This document shows, one piece after another, positions 41,261 through 52,529 of a DNA stretch of 64,000 nucleotides. Location: the NCBI RefSeq assembly GCF_001895025.1, contig NZ_BCXI01000013.1, forward strand, positions 124,001-188,000. The letters are read 5' to 3'. The notes under the pieces are model-generated. The model saw only the letters and a list, made by a program, of their open reading frames with translations. It did not search any database and was not told where the DNA came from. Position 1 is the stretch's first letter. The number at the start of each line of letters is the position of its first letter. The DNA comes from Rhodococcus zopfii NBRC 100606 = JCM 9919 (GTDB taxonomy: Bacteria; Actinomycetota; Actinomycetes; Mycobacteriales; Mycobacteriaceae). A program made the position numbers and the translations under genes.

Positions 41261-41532
41261 GGAGAAGAGGAAAGCCTTTCACGCGTGACCGCAGCGGCAG
41301 ACCGCTGCGGTCACGGTTGATCGTCGGGAACGAACCCAGTCTACGAGGACCCGCCTGCCGAGCGGGCGAGCACCGGGAAGTCCACTACAACGAAACTTCC
41401 GACACCCGCCGCGACAGCGCAGGTGGAGACCGCAGACAGCGATATGCAAATTGTGGGGAATGCACAAGCGAAATGGTTCGAACGGAACTGTGCACGCGTT
41501 TCGGACGGTCCCGGTGTTTCGCAGAAACGGGC
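41261..41532. other. Region between groL terminator and mycolyltransferase start
   Basis: About 270 bp without a supported gene. It contains the 41284-41315 hairpin and an AT-richer core near 41380-41490 (GATATGCAAATTGTGG), likely the promoter area of the mycolyltransferase gene. Confidence 0.5.
41284..41315 (-). promoter_or_regulatory. Perfect 14-bp hairpin in the mycolyltransferase leader
   Basis: CGTGACCGCAGCGG, loop CAGA, and the exact complement form a very stable stem-loop whose base is 24 nt from the start codon. groL has its own terminator 220 bp earlier. A structured 5' leader or attenuator for the exported enzyme is therefore more likely than a groL terminator. Confidence 0.5.
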
Positions 41533-41567
41533 GAGGCCCGACCCCACACGATGTGGGATCGGGCCTC
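41533..41567 (-). terminator. groL terminator
   Basis: GAGGCCCGA (41533-41541) pairs with TCGGGCCTC (41559-41567). An inner CCCACA/TGTGGG stem and a 3-nt loop close the hairpin. It begins 22 nt after the groL stop in the direction of transcription. Confidence 0.85.
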
Positions 41568-41588
41568 ACGCGAGCTGACGGGCGGGAC

Positions 41589-43244
<1,656 letters not shown>

Positions 43245-43246
43245 CT

Positions 43247-43328
43247 AGGACGACCGCTCGTCGGGTCGGCCCATTCACGGCTCGACCCGCGTCGGGTCGG
43301 TCCGCTCACAGGACGACCGCTCGTCGGG
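43247..43328. repeat. 19-bp direct repeats in groL leader
   Basis: AGGACGACCGCTCGTCGGG occurs at 43247-43265 and again at 43310-43328, 63 bp apart, with additional GTCGGGTCGG motifs between (43260, 43291). They lie between the CIRCE elements and the groL start, so they are in the 5' untranslated region. Confidence 0.6.
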
Positions 43329-43411
43329 ACGCCCCGTGTTGCCTCGGTCGGAATCAGTGCCCGCGACGGACGACCAGGGGTGTCGATATTCCCGGCCTCA
43401 CCGTCCCGACC

Positions 43412-43437
43412 TGGCACTCACTCATCGTGAGTGCCAA
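43412..43437. promoter_or_regulatory. CIRCE element 1 (HrcA operator) of groL
   Basis: TGGCACTC - nine bases - GAGTGCCAA matches the CIRCE consensus TTAGCACTC-N9-GAGTGCTAA with perfectly complementary arms and exact spacing, about 200 bp upstream of groL. Confidence 0.9.
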
Positions 43438-43445
43438 CTGCATTT

Positions 43446-43471
43446 TTAGCACTCGGGTGTGGCGAGTGCAA
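43446..43471. promoter_or_regulatory. CIRCE-like element 2
   Basis: TTAGCACTC - nine bases - GAGTGCAAG. The left arm is a perfect consensus match and the right arm matches in its first six bases. It lies 34 bp from element 1 and overlaps the hairpin that ends the next gene. Confidence 0.7.
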
Positions 43472-43485
43472 GGCTCGCCACACCC
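43455..43485 (-). terminator. Terminator hairpin of the secreted-protein gene
   Basis: GGGTGTGGCGAG and its perfect 12-bp complement have a 7-nt loop, starting 16 nt after the stop at 43502. The hairpin shares bases with CIRCE-like element 2. Confidence 0.65.
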
Positions 43486-43501
43486 GTCGGTGCCGTACCG
43501 A

Positions 43502-44035
43502 TCAGCGACGGGTGGACCCCACACCGACCGCGCACCACTGACCCGACCCGGTGTTCACCGCGAACGACTGCGCCCCGACGCACGTGACCCCGGTTTCGTC
43601 GGCGGTCGCACCCGATCCCCAGCCCGCGAGCGAAAGGGTGATCACGGACGGACCCTGCGCCGACGAATGACTCAGACCGCCACCGAGCGCGTAGGCGAAC
43701 GAACGCCCGCCGTCCCGCGCGGCACTCAGCGCGGTGCCGAATCCGGTCGCCTCCGACTCGGCTGCCCCGGCCGCGCCGGCGACCGACACCGCGGTGCCGC
43801 TCTCCGACGCCGCCGCGCGGGCAGTGCCGCCGGCCTCGGCCTTGGCGCCACAGCTCGCGGTGTCTGCCACGAGGATCTGATTCTCCGACGGCGGCGACAC
43901 ACATGTCACCGGCGCGGCCGCCGCGGTACCCACTCCGAGCAGGGACGTCGCCGCAACGCCCAGGGCGGCGACCACACCGGCACGTGCCATGCGACGACGG
44001 CCGGGACGAACGGAGCGGAAGGAACGAATGAACAA
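43502..44035 (-). CDS. Secreted glycine/alanine-rich protein (DUF6764-like)
   Basis: A 177-residue exported protein. The TTG at 44035, with GAGGAG five bases upstream, starts FIRSFRSVRPGRRRMARAG, then a hydrophobic signal core and cleavage near AAA/APV. The mature part has four conserved-looking cysteines (TCVSPP, ASCGAK, TCVGAQ, WCAVG) and a repetitive Ala/Gly/Ser middle with GTA, GTAL and AYALGGG blocks. I relate it tentatively to DUF6764; no function is known. An ATG 15 codons in (43990) is a possible alternative start. Confidence 0.7.
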   Translation of the reverse strand: MFIRSFRSVRPGRRRMARAGVVAALGVAATSLLGVGTAAAAPVTCVSPPSENQILVADTASCGAKAEAGGTARAAASESGTAVSVAGAAGAAESEATGFGTALSAARDGGRSFAYALGGGLSHSSAQGPSVITLSLAGWGSGATADETGVTCVGAQSFAVNTGSGQWCAVGVGSTRR

Positions 44036-44168
44036 TGCAGCTCCTCGAGAACAGATTCGGGATCGGTCGGATACGACCGGTGGAGAGAGCCCCCGGGCGC
44101 GAGCGTATCCCGTCGCCTTCCGCCCGCGCCGAGTGGGCCGGGTCACAGCTGCCGAGAGCGGGCGGCGG

Positions 44169-44945
44169 CTACAGCCGGTCGAGAAGGGCAGGGAGATCGG
44201 CGATCGAATCGACGACGTGATCGGGCCGCTCGACGGCCAGATCGAGAACCGATTGACGGAACTTGCCGGTACGGACGAGCACACCGGTCATCCCCAGCCG
44301 CTGACCGGGGATCACCTCGGCCCCCAGGTCGTCGCCGACCACGACCACCCGGTCCGCTTCGGTGCCCATCAGCTCGGCGGCCTCGAGGAAACCCTGCATG
44401 GACGGCTTCCCGACGGCGACGACGCTGCGACCGGACAGCTCCTCGAGACCCGCCAGGTAGGTCCCGGTGTCGAGGCGCAGACCGTCCGATGCCTGCCACG
44501 AGCCACCGCGGTGCATCGCCACGACGGGCACACCGTCGAGCATCAGTTCCGCGACCCGACTCAGCGCCCGGTGCGTGAACTCGGGGCCGGCGCCGCCGAG
44601 GACGACGACCTCCGGATCGTCGTCGTTGCGCGTGATGCCGGCGAGATCCGCGTCGACGTGACCGTGGTTGAGCACCCAGCACCGGCGACCGGGATAGGTC
44701 TGTCGCAGGTATTCGGCGGTGAGCGACGCGGCGGTGACGATTTCCGTCTCGTCGACGGGCATACCCAGCTCGGTGAGGCGGTTCGCGATCTCCGCGCGGG
44801 TGCGCGACGTCGTGTTGGTGAGGAACGCGCGCGCCAGACCGCGGTCACGCAGCTCCGCGAGGACATCCGCGGCTCCCGGGACGGGGTCCCACGACAGGAC
44901 GATCACGCCTTCGATGTCGAACAGGACCCCGTCCACGCCACTCAT
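44169..44945 (-). CDS. HAD-superfamily hydrolase, LHPP/HDHD2-like (class IIA)
   Basis: A 258-residue phosphatase-fold protein. Motif I reads FDIEGVI: the nucleophile Asp is present but the usual second Asp (acid/base) is Glu. Motif II is FLTNTTSRTR, the lysine is in AVGKPSMQGF, and motif IV is VGDDLGAEV. The class IIA cap lies between about residues 80 and 170. LHPP-like enzymes have related deviations at motif I, so activity is plausible but substrate unknown. ATG 44945 starts 28 bp after the htpG stop on the same strand, suggesting co-transcription with the chaperone. Confidence 0.85.
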   Translation of the reverse strand: MSGVDGVLFDIEGVIVLSWDPVPGAADVLAELRDRGLARAFLTNTTSRTRAEIANRLTELGMPVDETEIVTAASLTAEYLRQTYPGRRCWVLNHGHVDADLAGITRNDDDPEVVVLGGAGPEFTHRALSRVAELMLDGVPVVAMHRGGSWQASDGLRLDTGTYLAGLEELSGRSVVAVGKPSMQGFLEAAELMGTEADRVVVVGDDLGAEVIPGQRLGMTGVLVRTGKFRQSVLDLAVERPDHVVDSIADLPALLDRL

Positions 44946-44973
44946 GACGCCGAGCTTATCGGGCCGCCACCGG

Positions 44974-46914
44974 CTACAGACTGCGGGCGAGCTTGTCGGC
45001 GAGCAGCCGCGCGAAGCGAGCCGGATCGTCGAGTTCGCCGCCCTCGGCGAGGACCGCCGTCCCGTACAGCAGTTCCGCGGTCTCCGCGAGCGCCGGATCG
45101 TCGCTGCGCTGCGCATGCGCGGTACGCAGACCGGTCACCAGCGGATGGTCGGGGTTCAGTTCGAGGATGCGCTTCATCGGAGGCAGCGCCTGACCCGATG
45201 CCCGGTACATGCGCTCGAGGGCGGGCGACATGCTGAACGTGTCGCCGACGATGCACGCCGGGGACGTCGTCAGCCGTGACGACAGGCGCACCTCCTTGAT
45301 GTGCTCGTCGAGCGCGTCCTTCAGCCAATCGAGGAGACCCGCGAAGTCCTTCTCCTTCTCCTCGCGGGCGGTCTCGGCGGCCTTCTTCTCGTCCTCGCTG
45401 TCGAGATCTACCTCGCCCTTGGCGATAGAGCGCAGCGCCTTGCCGTCGAACTCCGGCACCGACGACGCCCACATCTCGTCGACCGGGTCGGTCAGCAGCA
45501 GCACCTCGATGCCCTTGGCCCGGAACGCCTCCATGTGCGGGGAGTTCTCGAGCTGCTGCCGCGACTCGCCGGTCAGATAGAAGATGTCCTCCTGACCGTC
45601 CTTCATCCGCTCGACGTACTCGGCGAGTGTGGTCTGCGTGTCCTCGTCGGCGGTGGAGTCGAACGACGACAGGGCCAGCAGGGTGTCGCGGTTGTCGGCG
45701 TCCGAGATGAGGCCTTCCTTGACGACGCGGCCGAACTCCGCCCAGAACGTGCGGTACTTGTCGCGGTCGTTGGTGAGCAGCTCCTTGAGCGTGGAGAGCA
45801 CCTTCTTGGTGAGTCGACGCCGGATCGCCCTGATCTGGCGGTCCTGCTGCAGGATCTCACGCGAGACGTTGAGCGAGAGGTCCTGAGCGTCGACGACACC
45901 CTTGACGAAGCGCAGATACTCCGGCATCAGCTCTTCGCAGTCGTCCATGATGAATACCCGCTTGACGTACAGCTGGACACCGGACTTGCGTTCGCGCATG
46001 AACAGGTCGAACGGGGCCTGCGACGGGATGAATAGCAACGCCTGGTATTCGAAGGTGCCCTCGGCCTTCATCGGGATGATCTCGAGCGGCTCGTCCCAGG
46101 CGTGAGAGACGTGCTTGTAGAACTCGTTGTATTCGTCCTCGGACACCTCGTCCCTCGAACGAGCCCACAGCGCCTTGCCGGAGTTGAGGGTTTCGGTTTC
46201 GACGACCGTCTCGACGACCGGTTCGCCGCCGTCCGCACCGGGGGTGGTCTTGGTGCGTTCGATCTCCATGCGGATCGGCCAGGCGATGAAGTCGGAGTAC
46301 TTCTTGACGATCTCGCGCAGCTTGTGCGCCGAGGTGTAGTCGAAGAGATGGTCGTCGGCGTCCTCCGGCTTGAGATGCAGGGTGACAGCGGTGCCCTGCG
46401 GCACGTCCTCGACGGCCGCGATGGTGTACGTCGACTCGCCGCCGGACTCCCAGCGTGTGCCGGTCTCCTCCCCCGCCCGGCGGGTGACGAGGGTGACGTT
46501 GTCGGCGACCATGAACGCCGAGTAGAAGCCGATGCCGAACTGGCCGATCAGTTCCTCCGATGCGGCGGCATCCTTGGCTTCCTTCAGTTTGCGGCGCAGT
46601 TCGCCGGTGCCGGACTTGGCGAGCGTGCCGATCAGGTCGATCACCTCGTGGCGGGACATGCCGATGCCGTTGTCCCGGACGGTGAGGGTCCGCTTGTCCT
46701 TGTCGACCTCGAGGTCGATGTGCAGATCGGACGTGTCGACCTGCAGGTCCTTGTCCTGGAACGCCTCCAGCCGCAGCTTGTCCAGCGCGTCGGACGCGTT
46801 GGAGACGAGTTCACGCAGGAACGTGTCCTTGTTCGAGTAGATCGAATGGATCATCAGGTCCAGCAGTTGCCGGGCCTCCGCCTGGAACTCACGCTGTTCG
46901 ACATGTGTGCTCAT
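44974..46914 (-). CDS. htpG: Chaperone protein HtpG (Hsp90)
   Basis: ATP-dependent cytosolic Hsp90 of 646 residues. The GHKL ATPase N-domain has [28 protein letters not shown] and [15 protein letters not shown]. The middle domain has the catalytic-arginine region ([18 protein letters not shown]), and the C-terminal dimerisation domain ends in the expected place. ATG 46914 ([20 protein letters not shown]) is the conserved start. HAD phosphatase downstream. I see no CIRCE or HAIR element directly upstream, so regulation is unclear. Confidence 0.97.
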
Positions 46915-46983
46915 TTTCGGTCCCCTTCGAAGCAGAACGGTCGACCGTCGATCCTACTGGCGGCGGGCAGCTCCGCTGCCGGT

Positions 46984-47023
46984 GTGTGCCTCGGTGTCCC
47001 TCGGACGGGTCACCGAGGCGCAC
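46984..47023 (-). terminator. Hairpin overlapping the SDR stop codon
   Basis: A 13-bp stem with one G-U pair (46984-46996 with 47011-47023) encloses a 14-nt loop that includes the stop region of the SDR gene at 47010. It should end that transcript before htpG. Confidence 0.55.
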
Positions 47024-47819
47024 CGGCAGCCTCTGCCTCCGTGAAACTCCGGCGCAGGGCGTCCATCCGTGCGTCGACGTGCGACAGATAGTGCGGGTGC
47101 GTGAGGATGTACGGCAGGTCGCGGGTGATGCCGTCGAGCACGCGGGCACCGGCCTCCGCCGGATCCATGCCGAGGCTCCCGTCGCCCTTGATGTGCACCA
47201 CCTCCTCGACCTGACCGCCCAGCCGGGCGGTGGTGCTGTCCAGGTTCGACCGGACCAGTCCGGGACACAGCACCGACACACCCACCCCGTGCGGCGCCAT
47301 CTCCTGTCGCAGGGCCTCGGACATCGCCACCACCGCGCTCTTGGCGGCGCTGTAGGCGCCGCGACCGGGTGCCCCCGCGGTCAACGCCATGACCGATGCG
47401 GTGTTGACGATGTGGCCCCGGCCGCGAACGCGCAGGTCGGCCGCGAACGTCGAGATTCCGTTGAACACTCCGGTCAGGTCGATGTCGATGATCCGGTCGA
47501 ATACCTCCGGGTCGAGGTCCGCGATGTCACGGCCGTTGAATCCGATGCCGGCGTTGTTGACGAGGATGTCGACGGGCCCGAAGCGCTTCTCCGCCTGCGC
47601 CTTCGCCGCGCGCCACCCCGCGCGGTCGCGCACGTCGAGTTCGAGTGCGGCCAACTCCCCCGGCCGGGTCGCCGCGACCGTCTCGGCTCCCGAACGGTCG
47701 ATGTCGGCGATGGTGACGTGTACGCCTGCGTCTGCGAGCGCTTCGACGATCCCCCGGCCGATGCCGCTGGCCCCGCCTGTGACGAATGCGTGGCGCGCGG
47801 AACCGAGGTCCACTCGCAT
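47010..47819 (-). CDS. Short-chain dehydrogenase/reductase
   Basis: A 269-residue classical [13 protein letters not shown] cofactor loop (about 13-22), NNAG, and the active site S/Y/K in [11 protein letters not shown] and YSAAKSAV. The ADIDRSG segment after strand 2 favours NAD(H). The C-terminal region ([20 protein letters not shown]) is like mycobacterial SDRs of unknown substrate. ATG 47819 is used because AGGAGGAGG precedes it; a start six codons earlier overlaps that site. An 11-bp inverted repeat lies 27 bp upstream. It is downstream of the DHFR-like gene on the same strand. Confidence 0.88.
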   Translation of the reverse strand: MRVDLGSARHAFVTGGASGIGRGIVEALADAGVHVTIADIDRSGAETVAATRPGELAALELDVRDRAGWRAAKAQAEKRFGPVDILVNNAGIGFNGRDIADLDPEVFDRIIDIDLTGVFNGISTFAADLRVRGRGHIVNTASVMALTAGAPGRGAYSAAKSAVVAMSEALRQEMAPHGVGVSVLCPGLVRSNLDSTTARLGGQVEEVVHIKGDGSLGMDPAEAGARVLDGITRDLPYILTHPHYLSHVDARMDALRRSFTEAEAAGAPR

Positions 47820-47845
47820 CCACCTCCTCCTACGCAAGTTCGGAA

Positions 47846-47879
47846 AGAATGTTGTTGCCGAAAATCAGAACATCATTCT
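47846..47879. promoter_or_regulatory. Inverted repeat upstream of SDR, candidate operator
   Basis: AGAATGTTGTT and AACATCATTCT (one mismatch in 11, 12-nt spacer) lie in an AT-rich island between the SDR and DHFR-like genes. The layout suits a TetR-type operator/promoter for the SDR. Confidence 0.4.
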
Positions 47880-47888
47880 TGTCGACGG

Positions 47889-48470
47889 TCAAGCATCGTC
47901 GGGAGACCGGCCCTGCACCGCGTACCGCGAGTAGGTGATGCCGTTGCGGAACGCCTTCGCGTCGAGCAGCGTCAACCGAGGCACCTCGAACCCGTCGGGA
48001 AACAACCGGCGCCCGCGACCCTGCACGACCGGGTAGACGAACAGCCGGTACTCGTCGACGAGACCCGCCTCGATCAGCGCGTGACAGAGCGTGATACTGC
48101 CGGTGGTGACGATGTCGCGGCCGGGCTGCTCCTTCAGCGCCCGGATCCGCCCGATCGGATCGGAGGCGATGATCGTGGTGTTCTGCCACTGCGGGTCCGT
48201 CACGGTCGCGGACACGACGTACTTCTGAACCCGGTCCAGGTAGTCGGCGACGCCGGTCGGATCGTCCGCCAGCTGCGGCCAGTAGCCGCGCAGATCCTCG
48301 AACGTGCGCCGACCCACGAGGAAGCCGTCCGCGCCTTCGTCCTGACGGTGCAGCTCGTCGAGCAGATCCGAATTGTCCGCCCCGCCCTGCCCCTGCGGGT
48401 CGAACCAATCGCCGAGTATCTCGATCGATCCGTCGACGGTGATGTTCTGGGTGATGGCGAGTGTGCGCAC
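47889..48470 (-). CDS. Dihydrofolate reductase-fold (RibD C-terminal-like) protein
   Basis: A 193-residue protein. It begins [17 protein letters not shown], and continues with [40 protein letters not shown], and [19 protein letters not shown], the pattern of the widespread RibD_C/DHFR-like family of actinobacteria (YyaP/YqjY group). Members bind NADPH; the substrate is unknown and true folate activity is unlikely. GTG 48470 has GGAGGAG seven bases upstream. It is divergent from hutU across 159 bp. Confidence 0.88.
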   Translation of the reverse strand: MRTLAITQNITVDGSIEILGDWFDPQGQGGADNSDLLDELHRQDEGADGFLVGRRTFEDLRGYWPQLADDPTGVADYLDRVQKYVVSATVTDPQWQNTTIIASDPIGRIRALKEQPGRDIVTTGSITLCHALIEAGLVDEYRLFVYPVVQGRGRRLFPDGFEVPRLTLLDAKAFRNGITYSRYAVQGRSPDDA

Positions 48471-48629
48471 GGCGAGCCTCCTCCGGTGGCGGTCCTCCCA
48501 GTTCCGACCGGCGGGCCGGGCCGAACTCATCGCGCGCACGACCCCCGGGGAGCCGAATCCGTGCTTCGCCACCGCACCGTGGCACCTGCGGGGTGTAATC
48601 GGTACAGGCCCGCACACCGCGAGGTGATC

Positions 48630-50318
48630 ATGACCGACCCGTCCGGCGCCCGGCCCGTCCGCGCCCCCCGCGGCCGCGACCTGCACTGTCGCAGCTGGCA
48701 GCAGGAGGCGGCGCTGCGCATGCTGATGAACAACCTGGACCCCGAGGTCGCCGAGCGCCCCGACGAACTCGTGGTCTACGGCGGCACCGGACGCGCCGCC
48801 CGCAGCTGGCCGGCGTTCGACGCGATCGTCGCCGCACTCACGACCCTCACCGACGACGAGACGCTGCTCGTCCAGTCCGGCAAGCCCGTCGGGGTCCTGC
48901 GCACCCACGCGTGGGCGCCGCGGGTGCTGATCGCGAACTCGAACCTCGTCGGCGACTGGGCGAACTGGGAGGAGTTCCGCCGCCTCGAAGCACTCGGTCT
49001 CACCATGTACGGGCAGATGACGGCCGGTTCCTGGATCTACATCGGCTCGCAGGGGATCCTCCAGGGCACCTACGAGACGTTCGGGGCGGTCGCCCGGAAA
49101 CTCGCCGCGTCGGGCCGCTTCCCGGACAGCGGCGGCACACTCGCGGGCACGCTCACCCTCACCGCGGGACTCGGCGGAATGGGTGGCGCGCAACCGCTGG
49201 CGGTGACGATGCACGACGGCGTCGCGCTCTGCGTCGAGGTCGATCCCGCGCGCATCGAACGACGCCTCGACCACGGCTATCTCGACGTGCGCGCCGACAG
49301 TCTCGACGCCGCGCTCGAACTGGCGGTCGCCGCCCGTGCGGCCCGCACGCCGCTGTCGGTCGGGGTGGTCGCCAATGCCGCGGACGCGTTCCCGCGACTT
49401 CTCGAGCGTGGCGCTCCGATCGACATCGTCACCGACCAGACGTCCGCACACGACCCACTGTCCTATCTGCCGCTCGGCGTCGCACTCGGGGACTGGCACC
49501 GGCTGAGCGAGAAGGACCCTGCCTGGTTCACCGAGCAGGCCCGCGCGTCGATGGCACGACACGTCGAGGCGATGGTCGGATTCCTCGACCGCGGCGCAGA
49601 GGTGTTCGACTACGGCAATTCCATCCGCGACGAGGCCCGCAAAGGTGGATACGCCCGTGCGTTCGACTTCCCCGGCTTCGTCCCCGCCTACATCCGGCCG
49701 CTGTTCGAGGAGGGGCGCGGCCCGTTCCGGTGGGTGGCGTTGTCCGGCGACCCCGCCGACATCGCCGCGACCGACCGGGCGATCGCCGAATTGTTCCCGG
49801 ACAACACGCATCTGACGCGCTGGCTGCGACTCGCCGGCGAGCGGGTGCGGTTCGAGGGCCTGCCCGCCCGGATCTGCTGGCTCGGGTACGGCGAGCGGCA
49901 CCGGGCCGGCCTGCGGTTCAACGAGATGGTCGCCTCCGGCGAGGTGTCCGCCCCGATCGTCATCGGCCGCGACCACCTGGACGCGGGGTCGGTGGCGTCG
50001 CCGTACCGGGAGACGGAGGCGATGGCGGACGGGTCCGACGCGATCGCCGACTGGCCGCTGCTCAACGCGCTGGTGAACACCGCGTCGGGTGCGACCTGGG
50101 TTTCGATCCATCACGGTGGCGGCGTCGGGATGGGCCGGTCCATCCATGCCGGTCAGGTGTGTGTCGCCGACGGCACCGAGCTCGCCGCCCGCAAGCTCGA
50201 GCGGGTACTCACCAACGATCCCGCGACCGGGGTGCTGCGGCACGTGGACGCCGGCTACGACAAGGCCGGTGACGTCGCCGTCAGCCACGGCCTGCGCATC
50301 CCCATGCAGGAGCGGTGA
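48630..50318 (+). CDS. hutU: Urocanate hydratase
   Basis: Second step of histidine degradation: adds water to urocanate to give imidazolonepropionate, using tightly bound NAD+ as electrophile. It has 562 residues. [14 protein letters not shown], the NAD site [10 protein letters not shown], and the active-site cysteine in [16 protein letters not shown] are visible. ATG 48630 follows GAGGTG at short spacing. It leads the operon hutU-hutI-hutG (3-nt gap, then 4-nt overlap). Confidence 0.97.
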   Translation: MTDPSGARPVRAPRGRDLHCRSWQQEAALRMLMNNLDPEVAERPDELVVYGGTGRAARSWPAFDAIVAALTTLTDDETLLVQSGKPVGVLRTHAWAPRVLIANSNLVGDWANWEEFRRLEALGLTMYGQMTAGSWIYIGSQGILQGTYETFGAVARKLAASGRFPDSGGTLAGTLTLTAGLGGMGGAQPLAVTMHDGVALCVEVDPARIERRLDHGYLDVRADSLDAALELAVAARAARTPLSVGVVANAADAFPRLLERGAPIDIVTDQTSAHDPLSYLPLGVALGDWHRLSEKDPAWFTEQARASMARHVEAMVGFLDRGAEVFDYGNSIRDEARKGGYARAFDFPGFVPAYIRPLFEEGRGPFRWVALSGDPADIAATDRAIAELFPDNTHLTRWLRLAGERVRFEGLPARICWLGYGERHRAGLRFNEMVASGEVSAPIVIGRDHLDAGSVASPYRETEAMADGSDAIADWPLLNALVNTASGATWVSIHHGGGVGMGRSIHAGQVCVADGTELAARKLERVLTNDPATGVLRHVDAGYDKAGDVAVSHGLRIPMQER

Positions 50319-50321
50319 GTC

Positions 50322-51503
50322 GTGGACGCGGGTCCGTGGACGCTGCTCGACGGCATCGGCGCCCTCGTCACCAACGATCCCGGTATCGGTGCGGGGCCGC
50401 TGGGGCCGGTGCGCGACGCAGCTCTCCTGTTCGGGGACGGTGTCGTGCAGTGGGTGGGACACCGCGGCCGGGAACCGTACGGCGACAAGGTTGTTCGCAT
50501 CGATCTCGACGGTCGCGCGGTGCTTCCGGGATTCGTCGACAGCCACACACATCCGGTCTTCGCCGGCGACCGCGCCGACGAGTTCGCAGCCCGGATGGCC
50601 GGACAGCCGTACACCGCGGGTGGCATCCGTTCGACGATCGCCGCGACCCGTGCGGCGACCGACGCTCAGCTCGATGCAACGGTGTCACGCCTGCTGACCG
50701 AAGCGCGGCGATCGGGGACGACGACGATCGAATGCAAATCCGGATACGGTCAGACCGTCGCCGACGAACTGCGCAGCCTGCGTGTGGCCGCGGCGCACAC
50801 ACCGGAGACGACCCTGCTCGCGGCGCATGTCACCCCGCCCGAATTCGACGGCCGCACGGACGACTACGTGCGCATGGTGATCGACCGGATGATTCCGGTG
50901 TGCGCACCGCACGCGAAATGGATCGACGTGTTCTGCGAACGGGGCGCATTCGACACCGAGCAGTGCCGCACGGTGCTCACGACGGGCGTCGCGGCGGGCC
51001 TGATTCCGCGGGTGCACGGCAATCAGCTCGGCCCGGGCGCCGGCGTGCAACTCGCCGTCGAGATGGGCGCTGCATCGGTCGATCACGTCACGCACACCGA
51101 CACCGACGACATCGCGGCGCTGGCCCACGGCACCACGGTCGCAACACTGCTACCGGGGGCCGAATTCTCCACGCGCACCCCGTATCCCGATGCCCGACGA
51201 TTGATCGACGCCGGTGTCACGGTGGCGGTGGCGACCGACTGCAACCCCGGCACCTCCTACACGACGAGCATGCCCCTGTGCATCGCACTGGCGGTGCGGG
51301 AGATGCGCATGACCCCGGACGAGGCGGTGTGGTCCGCGACCGCAGGAGGAGCACAGGCACTGCGCCGCACCGATATCGGAATCCTGCGCCCGGGCGCCCG
51401 GGCGGATGTGATCGCGCTGGACGCGCCGTCGCACGCGCATCTCGCCTACCGGCCCGGCGTGCACCTGGTGTCGCACGTATGGAAGGACGGACTGCGGCAA
51501 TGA
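50322..51503 (+). CDS. hutI: Imidazolonepropionase
   Basis: Third histidine-degradation step: opens imidazolonepropionate to N-formimino-glutamate. A 393-residue amidohydrolase: the metal motif [11 protein letters not shown] (about residues 72-82), [17 protein letters not shown] and the [11 protein letters not shown] segment are present. GTG 50322 stands three bases after the hutU stop and the gene overlaps hutG by four bases, indicating coupled translation. Confidence 0.96.
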   Translation: MDAGPWTLLDGIGALVTNDPGIGAGPLGPVRDAALLFGDGVVQWVGHRGREPYGDKVVRIDLDGRAVLPGFVDSHTHPVFAGDRADEFAARMAGQPYTAGGIRSTIAATRAATDAQLDATVSRLLTEARRSGTTTIECKSGYGQTVADELRSLRVAAAHTPETTLLAAHVTPPEFDGRTDDYVRMVIDRMIPVCAPHAKWIDVFCERGAFDTEQCRTVLTTGVAAGLIPRVHGNQLGPGAGVQLAVEMGAASVDHVTHTDTDDIAALAHGTTVATLLPGAEFSTRTPYPDARRLIDAGVTVAVATDCNPGTSYTTSMPLCIALAVREMRMTPDEAVWSATAGGAQALRRTDIGILRPGARADVIALDAPSHAHLAYRPGVHLVSHVWKDGLRQ

Positions 51504-52480
51504 TCCTGCGGACAGATGTGCCGGCACAACCGTGGACCGGCCGCGACGACGGGCCCGGCGAGGAGCACCTGCGCTGGCACGGCGCGGTCACGTCCTGGCC
51601 CGACGACCCGGCGGCCGGGACACCGGCCCTGATCGGGTTCCGCAGCGACGAAGGGGTACGACGCAACCGAGGGCGGCCCGGCGCCGCCCTCGGGCCGGTC
51701 GCCGTGCGCGCGGCGCTCGCGTCCCTGGCGCTCCCGCCGTCCGGGCCGTCGAGGGTGTACGACGCGGGCGATGTCGTCGTCTCCGGCAGCGATCTCGAGG
51801 CGGCGCAGCACCGTCTCGGCGTGGCGATCACCGGGATGCTCGACCGCGGGCATCCCGTCGCGGTCCTCGGCGGCGGGCACGAGGTCGCGTTCGGCACCTA
51901 TCTGGGGGTCGCCGCGAGCGCGGCAGTGCGCGCGGGTGCACGCTGCGGCGTGCTGAACCTCGACGCGCACTTCGACCTTCGAGCCGATACGACACCGAGT
52001 TCGGGCACCCCGTTCCTGCAGATGGCGCGGCAGGAACGGGCACACGGCCGGGCGCTGCGATACGCGGTGGTGGGGATCGCTCAGCCGAGCAACACGACCG
52101 CGCTGTTCACGACCGCCACGGAACTCGGGGTGCGTTACCTGCTCGACGACGAGTGCCGCATCGCGCACCTGCCGGACGTCGAGACGTTCGTCGGCGAGTT
52201 CCTCGCCACGGTGGACCTGGTCCACCTGACCGTCGACCTGGACGTCCTGCCGGCCGCGATCGCGCCGGGGGTCAGCGCGCCCGCCGCGTACGGTGTTCCG
52301 CTCGAGGTGGTCCAGCACGTGTGCGACCTGGTGGCGCGCAGCGGCCGGCTCGCCGTCGCCGAGATCGCCGAGCTCAACCCGGCATTCGACATCGACGATC
52401 GCACCGCGCGCACCGCAGCCCGGCTCGTTCACCGACTCGTCACCGGCCGGCACACCGGTCGATCGATCGGCGCTCCGTAG
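51500..52480 (+). CDS. hutG: Formimidoylglutamase
   Basis: Final step: N-formimino-glutamate to glutamate plus formamide. A 326-residue ureohydrolase-fold enzyme with the Mn-binding motifs [17 protein letters not shown] and TVDLDVLP, and the HutG-type [13 protein letters not shown] loop. The formamide produced could be a substrate class for the amide-type Urt transporter region, but that is speculation. ATG 51500 overlaps the hutI stop (ATGA). Confidence 0.94.
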   Translation: MILRTDVPAQPWTGRDDGPGEEHLRWHGAVTSWPDDPAAGTPALIGFRSDEGVRRNRGRPGAALGPVAVRAALASLALPPSGPSRVYDAGDVVVSGSDLEAAQHRLGVAITGMLDRGHPVAVLGGGHEVAFGTYLGVAASAAVRAGARCGVLNLDAHFDLRADTTPSSGTPFLQMARQERAHGRALRYAVVGIAQPSNTTALFTTATELGVRYLLDDECRIAHLPDVETFVGEFLATVDLVHLTVDLDVLPAAIAPGVSAPAAYGVPLEVVQHVCDLVARSGRLAVAEIAELNPAFDIDDRTARTAARLVHRLVTGRHTGRSIGAP

Positions 52481-52529
52481 AGCCGGCACGGGCACAGGCT
52501 CCTCGGCAGCGGGGAGGCGGTGAATCCTG

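Noticed and set aside
47889-50552. 887-residue minus-strand frame across hutU
   Set aside because: Only its last 193 residues are a real protein (DHFR-like). The rest is the complement of hutU and has no family similarity.
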